16,057 nucleotides of DNA from an uncultured Allobaculum sp. (GTDB lineage: Bacteria; Bacillota_I; Bacilli_A; Erysipelotrichales; Erysipelotrichaceae). Positions 6,714-13,551 of the stretch are shown piece by piece. Position numbers and translations under genes: made by a program. The notes beneath the pieces were generated by a model that had not been told where the DNA came from, made no database searches, and saw only the letters and a list, made by a program, of their open reading frames with translations. The stretch lies in NCBI GenBank assembly GCA_910579655.1, contig CAJTVE010000063.1, positions 1-16,057 on the forward strand. Direction: 5' to 3'. Every line of letters starts with the position of its first letter. The stretch's first letter is position 1.

Positions 6714-8168
6714 ATGTTGAACTTTATCATTAACATCCTGTCTACTCCATCGATCCTGGTCGGCCTGCTGGCCTGTATCGGTATGGTATTACAGAAAAAA
6801 CCGATTGAAGACGTTATTAAATCGACGATCAAAACGATCGTCGGATTCCTGGTGCTATCTGCCGGATCCTCCTTTTTACAGTCCGGTTCGCTGCTTGCGT
6901 TCGGTGACTTATTCAACTATGCCTTCAACATGCAGGGTGTTGTTCCAAACAGTGAAGCCGCTGTTTCCCTGGCTTTAAATGATTTTGCAACCTCCACAGC
7001 TTACATCATGGCTCTGGCAATGGTCCTGAACATTGTTCTGGCCCGTTTCTCCAAAATGCGCTACATCTTCCTGACTGGTCATCACACTTTATACATGGCA
7101 GCCATGATCTCCGTCCTGTTAAGTGTTGCGGGTCTCAACGGCGTAATGCTTGTCATTTCCGGTGCGATGTTGCTGGCGTTTATGATGTGTTTCTCTCCAA
7201 TGATCTGCGAACCAACCATGAAAAAGATCGTTCATACCGATCAGCTTGGCTTTGGGCACTTCGGAGGCGTTGGCTACTGGCTCTCTGCCCAGGTTGGAAA
7301 ACTCTTCAAAGGTACTAAATCCACTGAAGAGATTCCATTCCCCCAGCGCCTGACTTTCTTACGCGACACAACTGTATCGATTTCTTTAACCATGATGATT
7401 TTCTTCTTAATCGTCTGCTCTGTGGCTGTTGGCCGCGGGATCTTAACGGCTGATCCAGAAGTCATCCTGGCTTCCTATCCAAATCTTGGCGGTCTGCTCA
7501 ACGTAGGCGCTGAAACGCAGACAAACTGGATTGTATGGTCTTTAACCTCTGGTATGTCCTTTGCGGGAGCAATTTATATCATCCTGTCCGGTGTTCGTTT
7601 AATTGTTGGTGAACTGGTTCCTGCTTTCCGTGGTATTGCTGAAAAACTGGTTCCTGGTGCTGTTCCGGCAATTGACTGCCCAGTTGTCTTCCCGTATGCT
7701 CCAAACGCTGTATTAATTGGTTTCCTTTGCTCTTTTGTTGGCGGCATTCTTGGCATGATTATTTTGATTATGGCCAATGCAAACCTGACGCCAATCGCAA
7801 TCATCCTGCCAGGGGTTGTTCCTCACTTCTTCTGCGGCGCAACTGCTGGTGTATTCGGAAATGCTGAAGGCGGCTACAAAGGCTGTGTTCTTGGATCTTT
7901 CGTTCATGGTCTGCTGATCACCTTCCTGCCAGCACTGTCCATGTTCGTGTTCTCCAACTTTGGTTTCAGCAACACAACCTTCTCAGATGCAGACTTCTCC
8001 GCACTGGCCATCCTGTTTGGTAACTTCATCAATATGGCTCCAGGCCTGCCAGTCTTCATCTTGTGTGCAGTGGTTTACTTCGCGCCAATCATGATGTATG
8101 TGTTCAGCCGTAAAAAAAAGCCCGCTGAAGTAACCGAGGAAGAAGAAGCTGCCCTTGCAGGCAGATAA
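6714..8168 (+). CDS. PTS sugar transporter subunit IIC, UlaA (ascorbate) family
   Basis: A 484-residue polytopic membrane protein whose hydrophobic segments cover nearly the whole length, ending in a charged cytoplasmic tail (SRKKKPAEVTEEEE). Recognisable UlaA-family blocks: STIKTIVGFLVLSAGS (37-52), LTGHHTLY (120-127), LVPGAVPAIDCPVVFPYAP (312-330) and GVFGNAEGG (379-387), which parallel TIKTIIGF, LTGH, LIPGAVLAIDC and GVFANHFGG of E. coli UlaA. It forms the translocation channel, moving the sugar as it is phosphorylated by IIB. It is the only IIC in the window, so all IIA and IIB genes here presumably serve it. The ribosome-binding site AGAGGA lies 6 nt before the ATG; promoter and leader are upstream and a terminator follows at 8219. 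The lack of UlaD/E/F/G-type genes argues against ascorbate as substrate. Confidence 0.94.
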   Translation: MLNFIINILSTPSILVGLLACIGMVLQKKPIEDVIKSTIKTIVGFLVLSAGSSFLQSGSLLAFGDLFNYAFNMQGVVPNSEAAVSLALNDFATSTAYIMALAMVLNIVLARFSKMRYIFLTGHHTLYMAAMISVLLSVAGLNGVMLVISGAMLLAFMMCFSPMICEPTMKKIVHTDQLGFGHFGGVGYWLSAQVGKLFKGTKSTEEIPFPQRLTFLRDTTVSISLTMMIFFLIVCSVAVGRGILTADPEVILASYPNLGGLLNVGAETQTNWIVWSLTSGMSFAGAIYIILSGVRLIVGELVPAFRGIAEKLVPGAVPAIDCPVVFPYAPNAVLIGFLCSFVGGILGMIILIMANANLTPIAIILPGVVPHFFCGATAGVFGNAEGGYKGCVLGSFVHGLLITFLPALSMFVFSNFGFSNTTFSDADFSALAILFGNFINMAPGLPVFILCAVVYFAPIMMYVFSRKKKPAEVTEEEEAALAGR

Positions 8169-8218
8169 ACAAAGAATTACCTGATTCTTGCAACAAGTAA
8201 GAGCCAACAATAAAACCC

Positions 8219-8265
8219 ACTGTTTCGGGAGTCGGACTGATCCCGGATCCCGAAACAGTTTCTTT
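8219..8265 (+). terminator. Terminator after the IIC gene
   Basis: A perfect 12-bp stem (ACTGTTTCGGGA 8219-8230, TCCCGAAACAGT 8248-8259) is followed by TTCTTT. It separates the IIC gene from the twin IIB genes, which therefore probably rely on partial read-through or on their own promoter. Confidence 0.8.
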
Positions 8266-8293
8266 AAATTTTGAGTCTGCCTATTCTTCTGGA

Positions 8294-8321
8294 TTGAATC
8301 CTTACCATATATCAGTATATC
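8294..8321 (+). promoter_or_regulatory. Possible promoter for the twin IIB genes
   Basis: TTGAAT (8294-8299) and TATATC (8316-8321) are spaced by 16 bp, after the IIC terminator and about 130 bp before the first IIB ATG. Near-repeats of GTATA(TGT)CGG begin at 8315, overlap the -10 box and continue at 8325 and 8341. Confidence 0.4.
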
Positions 8322-8362
8322 GGGGTATATGTCGGTTCATGTATACGGGTTCGTTTTGATCC

Positions 8363-8389
8363 AGTGGATCAGAGTCTGATTCATCCACT
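8363..8389 (+). promoter_or_regulatory. Hairpin in the leader of the first IIB gene
   Basis: AGTGG-ATCAGA (8363-8373) can pair with TCTGAT (8375-8380) and, after a 4-nt bulge, CCACT (8385-8389). The 1-nt loop means the innermost pairs would open in RNA. It lies about 60 nt upstream of the ATG at 8450. Its function is unknown; it could be leader structure or an operator dyad. Confidence 0.35.
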
Positions 8390-8449
8390 ACTCATTCCAT
8401 ATCTACATTTCATAACAGATAAGGGCAAAAGCCATCAGGAGAAAATATT

Positions 8450-8731
8450 ATGAAAACCATCAGAACTATTCTTTGCTGCTGCGGTTCCGGTCTTGGATCT
8501 TCCATGATCGTATCCATGAATACAGAACGCGCTCTTTCCAGCCTGGGCATCAACGGAGTCAGTGTTGACCACACGACTGTATCGGAAGTCAATGTAAACA
8601 GTGCCGACCTGTTTGTTGTCGGAAAAGACTTGGGCTACGTCTTCAAAGACTATCCAAGAGTCATTGTTCTTGATGAACTGATGAACATGAACGAATTGAC
8701 TGCAAAACTGAAAGACCAGTTTGCTGCTTAA
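8450..8731 (+). CDS. PTS sugar transporter subunit IIB, twin copy 1
   Basis: A 93-residue IIB of the UlaB/lactose-like fold. The N-terminal strand leads into CCCGSGLGSS, where C11 (the Cys directly before GSGLGSS) aligns with the phosphocysteine of UlaB. The ATG follows CAGGAG by 7 nt. IIB would carry phosphate from IIA to the sugar bound by the UlaA-family IIC encoded just upstream. It is one of two tandem copies whose products differ at a single residue, Ala91 here against Thr91 in the second copy. The first 221 nt match copy 2 at all but one position, while the last part differs at many synonymous sites. Length is normal and no residue of the active-site loop is altered. Confidence 0.93.
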   Translation: MKTIRTILCCCGSGLGSSMIVSMNTERALSSLGINGVSVDHTTVSEVNVNSADLFVVGKDLGYVFKDYPRVIVLDELMNMNELTAKLKDQFAA

Positions 8732-8738
8732 AGCCAAA

Positions 8739-8797
8739 TTTGGAAGCTGAACTTTCCAAACGGTCTGCCGAACTGTTCCACGGATCAATTAGATCCG
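8739..8797 (+). promoter_or_regulatory. Spacer between the twin IIB genes with two small hairpins
   Basis: TTTGGAA (8739-8745) pairs with TTCCAAA (8754-8760), and CGGATC (8781-8786) pairs with GATCCG (8792-8797). Neither has a T-run. The 104-nt spacer is unrelated to the region upstream of copy 1 except for the shared AGGAGAAAA-ATT ribosome-binding segment, so the duplicated similarity starts right at the gene. Confidence 0.4.
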
Positions 8798-8835
8798 ATC
8801 TGGTTAAAAACGATGAAATATAAGGAGAAAACATT

Positions 8836-9117
8836 ATGAAAACCATCAGAACTATTCTTTGCTGCTGCGGTTCCGGTCTTGGATCTTCCATGATCGTATC
8901 CATGAATACAGAACGCGCTCTTTCCAGCCTGGGCATCAACGGGGTCAGTGTTGACCACACGACTGTATCGGAAGTCAATGTAAACAGTGCCGACCTGTTT
9001 GTTGTCGGAAAAGACTTGGGCTACGTCTTCAAAGACTATCCAAGAGTCATTGTTCTCGATGAGCTGATGAATATGAATGAACTGACAGCAAAACTCAAAG
9101 ATCAGTTCACTGCCTGA
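8836..9117 (+). CDS. PTS sugar transporter subunit IIB, twin copy 2
   Basis: A second 93-residue IIB, identical in protein sequence to the copy at 8450 except Ala to Thr at residue 91. The active-site loop CCCGSGLGSS with C11 is intact. A strong ribosome-binding site (AAGGAG, 8 nt before the ATG) precedes it. Relative to copy 1 the first 221 nt carry one difference (A8557 against G8943), but the last part, from 9057 to the stop, carries 10 synonymous changes, one amino-acid change and a different stop codon (TGA against TAA). This mosaic suggests an old duplication kept by purifying selection and recently homogenised over most of its length. It is the last gene of the rightward sugar locus, followed by a strong terminator at 9206. 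Confidence 0.93.
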   Translation: MKTIRTILCCCGSGLGSSMIVSMNTERALSSLGINGVSVDHTTVSEVNVNSADLFVVGKDLGYVFKDYPRVIVLDELMNMNELTAKLKDQFTA

Positions 9118-9205
9118 ACGATCCCTGCATCAAACAGAAGAATCAGGAATCATTAACTACTCCCCAAAAACTTCTCTCCACTCTCTCATCTCAAATCCTA
9201 TCCTG

Positions 9206-9242
9206 AAAGATCCCGTCTGCCCTCCCGCCAGACGGGATCTTT
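9206..9242 (+). terminator. Strong terminator hairpin ending the PTS locus
   Basis: A perfect 14-bp stem (AAAGATCCCGTCTG 9206-9219, CAGACGGGATCTTT 9229-9242) with a 9-nt loop follows the second IIB gene by 88 nt. Only the T residues within the stem tail and a short TTGTCT follow. The symmetry and A tract on the other side make it usable in both directions. Confidence 0.75.
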
Positions 9243-9439
9243 GTCTGCAAGCCAGCATCAAGGTCATGTTAACGGCCAGCGGCAGAATTAAGCAGTCCAG
9301 TAAAATGGAAAGTTCCAGAAAGATCAAGAATAGGCAAAAGGATGCCCTTAAGAATTTCTTCGAAAAAAGATGCGGATAATAGGTTTTAAAGAAAAATTGG
9401 CATCCTGTAACAAAATTCTTAGATCTGGTAAAGCAATCC

Positions 9440-9959
9440 AGAAGTGAAGACTTAGATGAAGTATAAGTGCTGTCTTCTTCATGACTGGAACTGTTGTAGA
9501 CATCCTGACAGAGGCCTTCAAGTCTGCCTGTTCCTTTGGCTGTGATGGCATAATGAACTGGATTGAAACGATCTTCAAACAGGCCCATTAGATGGCCTGA
9601 GTAAAAAGCATAGTTGCTATGGAAGTGAATACCCGCATTCTGCCAGCTACGGTGCGGTCAAGCAGTCGTTTGAGTACTTCGGTCATGATCGGTTCAGCTT
9701 CATCGGCATGGATGCACCGACAAGGGCTTTCGAGTTATATTTGTTAATGAAAAACGGACGGTATCTAATCTGATTATGGTGATGAATCCATATTTCCCCT
9801 GCCTGCTTGCCATGGGTATCGATTTTTGTTGAATCGGCATTGAGAAAGATATGGTCCTGGTTGCCACTGATAAACTGACCGGTCTGATCCATAAAAGCTG
9901 GCAAAAGCCGGCCATGTACAAGGATGATGAACGATTTACACTCACCGTTTGGTGAAAAG
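9440..9959 (-). pseudogene. Decayed IS1380-like transposase remnant
   Basis: Reading the minus strand leftward from 9959, one frame gives a stretch with LNADSTKIDTHGKQAGE followed by RYRPFF, which matches the first catalytic-Asp region of IS1380-type DDE transposases (Asp-Ser-Thr, then T-G-Q and a Y-P motif). A second frame continues with HADEAEPIMTEVLKRLLDR, and a third with FEDRFNPVHYAITAKGTGRLEGL, resembling the later YAI-K-RL segment. The product is therefore spread over three frames with stops, and the N-terminal part and a clear C-terminal end are missing. No terminal inverted repeats or target duplication were identified. The family call rests on recalled motif resemblance, so it is moderate; that this is a broken transposase is more secure than the exact family. 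Confidence 0.5.
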
Positions 9960-9963
9960 CAAG

Positions 9964-10002
9964 ATGGCCTAAAACACGTTCTTTAAAGGTGTTTTAGGCC
10001 AT
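9964..10002. repeat. 14-bp perfect inverted repeat with 11-nt loop
   Basis: ATGGCCTAAAACAC (9964-9977) and GTGTTTTAGGCCAT (9989-10002) flank a loop that itself contains the palindrome CTTTAAAG. It sits immediately upstream of the transposase remnant as read on the minus strand. There is only a weak T-tail on the plus side (TTTGTCGTTTTT). It could be an IS-associated hairpin or a terminator of lost neighbouring DNA. Confidence 0.6.
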
Positions 10003-10113
10003 TTGTCGTTTTTGATGGATTGTTCAGGATTATTAGGCTTAGCGGCAATTGATATTGTCGATAATAGTGATGATAGCTAAATACACTGTTAGCTTAAGAG
10101 CCGGTTTTCCGAT

Positions 10114-10134
10114 AAAAGGGGGCAGCCCTTTTTT
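10114..10134 (+). terminator. Small terminator-like hairpin upstream of the reductase
   Basis: AAAAGGG (10114-10120), loop GGCAG, then CCC and six T residues (10126-10134) make a compact T-tailed hairpin oriented rightward. No intact rightward gene precedes it directly, so it may belong to degraded DNA or shield the reductase gene from read-through. Confidence 0.5.
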
Positions 10135-10382
10135 GGTTTCAGATTTCAAAGGGAAGAGAAAGGCAGCCAAAAGACAATCATGAAGGCGATCTTATGCCTT
10201 ACGAGCATTGGTTAGTTGTACAAATAAGCATTTCAACCTACCAGGCAATTCTTCTACAATAAAGTCATCAGCTTCCAGCTCGAATCTGGAGGCTGGAAAG
10301 AAAAGCAGAGGACTTCAAAAAGAATAAGCAAAATCATTTCTGGATATTTTCTGCTCGAGAGAAACAGAGAGGGAGAATCACG

Positions 10383-11396
10383 ATGGAATACACAACTCTT
10401 GGCAATACCGGAATCAAGATTTCCAAAATCTGCCTTGGATGCATGAGCTTTGGCAAACGCGGCACCATGCATGGTTGGACACTGGATGAAGAAGAAACAG
10501 AAAAAATCGTCAAGCACGCCCTGGATGCTGGCATCAATTTCTTTGATACGGCAAACAGCTACTCTCAGGGAACCAGTGAAGAATACCTGGGAAAAGCGTT
10601 GCGAAAATATGTAAAACGAGAAGACGTCGTCATTGCTTCCAAAGTTTATTTCAACCCTGGCCGCTTAAGCAAAGAAGCGATCTTCCGTGAAATCGATGGA
10701 ACACTCAAACGTTTAGGAACCGACTATCTGGATCTGTACATTATTCATCGCTTTGACTATGACACGCCAATTGAAGAAACGATGGAGGCTTTAAATGAGC
10801 TGGTCAAGAGTGGTAAAGTCCGGGCAATTGGTGCTTCTGCCATGTATGGCTATCAGTTTTACAATATGCAGCAGTGTGCCAAAGATCATGGCTGGACACA
10901 GTTCTCGGCTATGGAAAACCACTACAATATGCTCTACCGCGAAGATGAGCGGGATTTGATTCCAATCTGCAAACAGATGAATGTCACTCTGATGCCTTAT
11001 TCTCCACTTGCGGGTGGTCATCTGACTCACCCAGAATGGAAGGGAGACTCATTAAGAACCCAGACCGATAACGTTTTGAAGGGAAAATATGACCGCATGG
11101 AGCAGGAAGATGTGAAAATTGTTGCCCGTGTTGATGAACTGGCCAAAAAACATGGCTGCAAGATGAGTGAAATTGCACTGGCCTGGCAATGGGCGCAGGG
11201 CATTGATGCCCCAATTATCGGCGCTACAAAAGCCAGATATATTGATGATGCAGTGAATGCTCTCAACATCTACTTAACACCCGAAGAAATCGCTTATCTC
11301 AATGAAGCCTATGTTCCTCATCCTGTTGTTGGAGCCGTCCTGCAAAACCCGCCTGCCGGAACGATTCTGATCGACGAAAAGAAAGATGAGAAATAG
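10383..11396 (+). CDS. Aldo/keto reductase, YajO-type
   Basis: A 337-residue NADP-dependent aldo/keto reductase with the classic tetrad D55, Y60 (FFDTANSY), K87 (VIASKVYF) and H122 (YIIHRFDYDTPIEET). The C-terminal cofactor-binding region is visible as APIIGATKARYIDDA. The LGCMSFG start, the TANSYSxGTSEE block, NHYNMLYREDERDLIP and the ending PHPVVG are close to E. coli YajO, an enzyme reported to affect 1-deoxyxylulose-5-phosphate supply for thiamine. The physiological substrate here is unknown. The ribosome-binding site GAGGGAG precedes the ATG. It stands alone, with hairpins on both sides, and is separated from the PTS locus by a transposase remnant, so a link to the sugar pathway is only a possibility. 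Full family length; no defects seen. Confidence 0.93.
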   Translation: MEYTTLGNTGIKISKICLGCMSFGKRGTMHGWTLDEEETEKIVKHALDAGINFFDTANSYSQGTSEEYLGKALRKYVKREDVVIASKVYFNPGRLSKEAIFREIDGTLKRLGTDYLDLYIIHRFDYDTPIEETMEALNELVKSGKVRAIGASAMYGYQFYNMQQCAKDHGWTQFSAMENHYNMLYREDERDLIPICKQMNVTLMPYSPLAGGHLTHPEWKGDSLRTQTDNVLKGKYDRMEQEDVKIVARVDELAKKHGCKMSEIALAWQWAQGIDAPIIGATKARYIDDAVNALNIYLTPEEIAYLNEAYVPHPVVGAVLQNPPAGTILIDEKKDEK

Positions 11397-11452
11397 AACT
11401 TCATCCTTATAAAATAGTCTTTAACTCTCATAAAACTGATACGTACCACCAG

Positions 11453-11484
11453 ACGGAAGATGTCCTTGGATGTCTTTCGTTTTT
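11453..11484 (+). terminator. Terminator of the aldo/keto reductase gene
   Basis: ACGGAAGA (11453-11460) pairs with TCTTTCGT (11473-11480) with one G-U pair, and the hairpin runs into a five-T tail (11480-11484). It lies about 57 nt after the reductase stop. Confidence 0.65.
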
Positions 11485-11502
11485 CAATCTCTGACTCAGT
11501 AC

Positions 11503-11528
11503 AAAAAGGAAGCGGCTTGTCCGCTTCC
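11503..11528 (-). terminator. Terminator of the leftward lipoprotein gene
   Basis: On the minus strand a perfect 8-bp G+C-rich stem (GGAAGCGG, loop ACAAG, CCGCTTCC) is followed by TTTTT (11507-11503). It sits 9 nt beyond the lipoprotein stop codon and faces the reductase terminator, forming a convergent pair. Confidence 0.85.
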
Positions 11529-11536
11529 CGACATAT

Positions 11537-12280
11537 CTATCCATTTTGATCCGGAATGAAAATTCCATTTCCATCCTCAGAAATACCTTCAAGAGAATAG
11601 ACATTAGTCTCAAGTGTAATCAGATCCCAGATTACGAGTTGCATTGGGGTCAGATAACAGAACTGACCATTTTTGACGAAGGTAAAGGGAGGTCGGCCTT
11701 CTGTAACAGGAACAACGGAATCTGGAAGCACTAAATCAGTAGCAGTGTAATTATCCGTATTGATCAGAACGGCCGGAATATTGAAGAAATCAGTTTCACC
11801 GTCATTGGCAAGGGGCCTTTGCAAAACAACATTACCGCTGACAGAATCATAACTGAGTGAACCACCACTAGATACATCCAGATCGATCTTCTGGCCTGTA
11901 CTGGCACCACTGTCCAAGTCATAGACAAGAACGGTTTGAGCTTTCAGACCACGACCATCTGAACCTATGCCCTGTTTGTTTATATTCGCAAAAATTTTTG
12001 AACCGACTATACAAAATGAAGATAAGGAACCGTCATAGAGACCAAAATCAAGATCATGAACGACGTTGAAATCATGATCTAATTCCAGCAAGTGATTTTC
12101 GTTGTAAGCATAATCTGATCCTTCTGGGATGAATCCAAGCAGAAGATAGTAACGGCCATCTTCTGTTGGCAGCAGTTTGGTTTCAAGCATTATTCTGGCT
12201 TCACCATTTCGATAGTTCAGGGTCTTTGTTTCCAGATGATTCAGATTTTTGTCATAAATTTCAAAACAAAGTTCATTCAT
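11537..12280 (-). pseudogene. C-terminal part of a frameshifted lipoprotein gene
   Basis: A 247-codon frame that continues the protein begun at 12696. It has no ribosome-binding site of its own. Its apparent ATG is an internal Met of the ancestral gene and lies in an ATGA overlap with the premature stop of the N-terminal part. The content is repetitive beta-type sequence with short blocks such as YYLLLGFIPEG, LLELDHDFNVVHDLDFGLYDG, VLVYDLDSGA and LVIWDLITLETNVY, suggesting a beta-propeller-like extracytoplasmic domain; no specific family is recognised. It might still be made at low level by reinitiation at the overlap, but it would lack a secretion signal. The terminator at 11503 closes the unit. 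Confidence 0.75.
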
Positions 12281-12696
12281 CTTGTTATTCGAGGCTTGTT
12301 ATTCGAGGCGATGATTTGATCGCCGTCAAAAGCCAGCACGTTAATATCAATACCAGAAAATTTTGTACGTTTAACTGAAAGATCTGACTTGCTAATTGCT
12401 TCAATCCAGACTCCCATATTGTTGTCTGTACTTGTTTTGACATACCAGTTTTCTGGATCTTCGAAAATTTTTTCTGAGTAATACCAGAGACCGCTATCTC
12501 CTTTTGGTCTTTCGCGTTTTTCGATGACTGTCATGGTATCACCATCCAGATTGGTCATTACAAGTTGATCATCGTCGACAAGGATAAAATCAGATTGAGG
12601 AATGGATTTAGTATTGGAACTACAGCCAACGGCTAATATCATACATAGAGTTATTTCTATTCCAGGAAGGAAATGGTTGCTGTTTTTTAATTTCAT
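12277..12696 (-). pseudogene. N-terminal part of a frameshifted lipoprotein gene
   Basis: A 139-codon frame whose first 25 residues form a lipoprotein-type signal: Lys at positions 2 and 4, a hydrophobic stretch, then MILAVGCSSN with C25 as the lipid-anchor cysteine (the Ala three residues before it is slightly unusual for a lipobox). After it come beta-rich segments (DFILVDDDQLVMTNLDGD, INVLAFDGDQIIASNNK). The frame is lost at residue 134, where an exact 14-bp tandem duplication (12281-12308) inserts two bases net; five aberrant residues follow before TGA. Removing one repeat copy fuses this part to the 247-codon frame downstream and gives one 381-residue protein. Function unknown; a membrane-anchored beta-propeller-like protein is my best reading. 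Confidence 0.75.
12281..12308. repeat. Exact 14-bp tandem duplication causing a frameshift
   Basis: CTTGTTATTCGAGG occurs twice with no spacer (12281-12294, 12295-12308). Because 14 is not a multiple of three, it breaks the leftward lipoprotein gene; deletion of one unit reads ...ASNNK-MNELCFE... in a single frame. Such a repeat can arise and revert by replication slippage. Confidence 0.95.
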
Positions 12697-13514
12697 TTAT
12701 TGTAGCTCGCTTTCTTACAGTATCTTTATGTGGCTTTAACAAGCACTGAGAATGGCAAACTATACGAAAATATCTTTGGCTCCTCAAAAAAACGATAAAG
12801 CTAAATTCAGCATCAATAAATTTGCGCCTGGGTTAAATAGGCCAATCGTTTTTAAGTCAGAACCAAAAAATGCTCAAACTATCCGCGTATAGTCAGGCAG
12901 ACAATAAACTTCCAAAATCTGAGACGAATATCTTAGATGTTTCGACAACTCATGTGCTATTTACGCAAGGAATGCTTTATGTAAAGAAGAAAAATTGCCT
13001 GTTGATTATGCGTTGTTTAGTGCGCCGGCAAAAGCTTTTTCAATAATCCCCTCAGCCCACTTTGTACTCAATAAGCGAACAATCATTAACATTTATTTTC
13101 TAAAATACTATCGATTGTTCATAATTGATAAACATAGTTTTAGCAAGAAGAGTATTGCCAGTTGTCTCTTAGATGGTATTACAAAAATATTTGTGATATA
13201 AGAGGTAGATTTATGCATAAAAATGAAGGTTGATAAAATAAATCAATGCGGTATTCTTGAAGAATCTGTGGGATATGTGTTCCAAGACTCTGTTTCGCTC
13301 ATTGGTATAGAAATAAGTCATAGTTTTATCGGAACTGGTTGCTTATGATAAATTCATGAAACTGAATTTCGGAACAAACCCCGCTTAAGATCCAGTCTGA
13401 TAAACGATTAACTTTTAGTCCGCCTGTTTTTTCTATCAGTGGCAATCTGAAAGTCACTTTTGAATTTCACGTTTTCCACAAAAAGCTCCTTCTGGCGTAG
13501 AGAAGTTTAACTTA

Positions 13515-13544
13515 ATGACATTGCATTGTAAGTCAAGCTATAAA
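13515..13544 (+). promoter_or_regulatory. Predicted promoter of the XRE regulator gene
   Basis: ATGACA (13515-13520) and TATAAA (13539-13544) are spaced by 18 bp, close to the sigma-A consensus. The start point would fall near 13551, about 35-40 nt before the gene. Confidence 0.6.
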
Positions 13545-13551
13545 ACAATGC
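13523..13551. promoter_or_regulatory. Operator-like dyad over the XRE regulator promoter
   Basis: GCATTGT (13523-13529) and ACAATGC (13545-13551) form a perfect 7-bp inverted repeat with a 15-bp spacer. The right arm abuts the -10 box and reaches the expected start point. Half-site centres are about two helical turns apart (22 bp), which suits a dimeric HTH regulator and suggests autoregulation; this is inference. Confidence 0.5.

Larger units (their letters stand above)
9243..10382. other. 1.1-kb stretch without an intact gene
   Basis: This stretch contains the transposase remnant (about 9440-9959), the 14-bp inverted repeat at 9964-10002 and a terminator-like hairpin at 10114-10134. Before the aldo/keto reductase gene lie a wobble-containing hairpin (AGCTTCCAG 10270-10278, CTGGAGGCT 10286-10294) and a TACAAT (10255-10260) that could be a -10 box with a poor -35. 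Minus-strand reading frames here are fragments, not intact genes; the one at 9157-9588 runs through the PTS terminator. Confidence 0.6.

Noticed and set aside
6538..6720. 60-codon TTG-started frame before the IIC gene
   Set aside because: Starts inside the predicted -35 box, runs through structured leader, overlaps the IIC start, and has no family-like sequence.
8315..8349. Iterons of a replication origin or a CRISPR repeat
   Set aside because: Only three short imperfect repeats with 1- and 5-bp gaps, no replication or cas genes nearby.
303..9117. Annotation as an L-ascorbate utilisation (ula) operon
   Set aside because: Only the transporter family matches; no lactonase, 3-keto-gulonate-6-P decarboxylase, or L-xylulose/L-ribulose epimerase genes are present.
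9157..9588. 143-codon minus-strand frame as a real gene
   Set aside because: It runs through the PTS terminator hairpin; only its first about 35 codons resemble transposase and they belong to a multi-frame relic.
12995..13201. 68-codon TTG-started frame in the A+T-rich region
   Set aside because: No ribosome-binding site, no motif, and random open frames of this size are expected in A+T-rich DNA.
13425..13490. 22-codon minus-strand GTG ORF after AAGGAG, as a divergent signal peptide for the XRE regulator
   Set aside because: The peptide is highly charged with no hydrophobic or secretable character and a GTG start; a chance AAGGAG is more likely.
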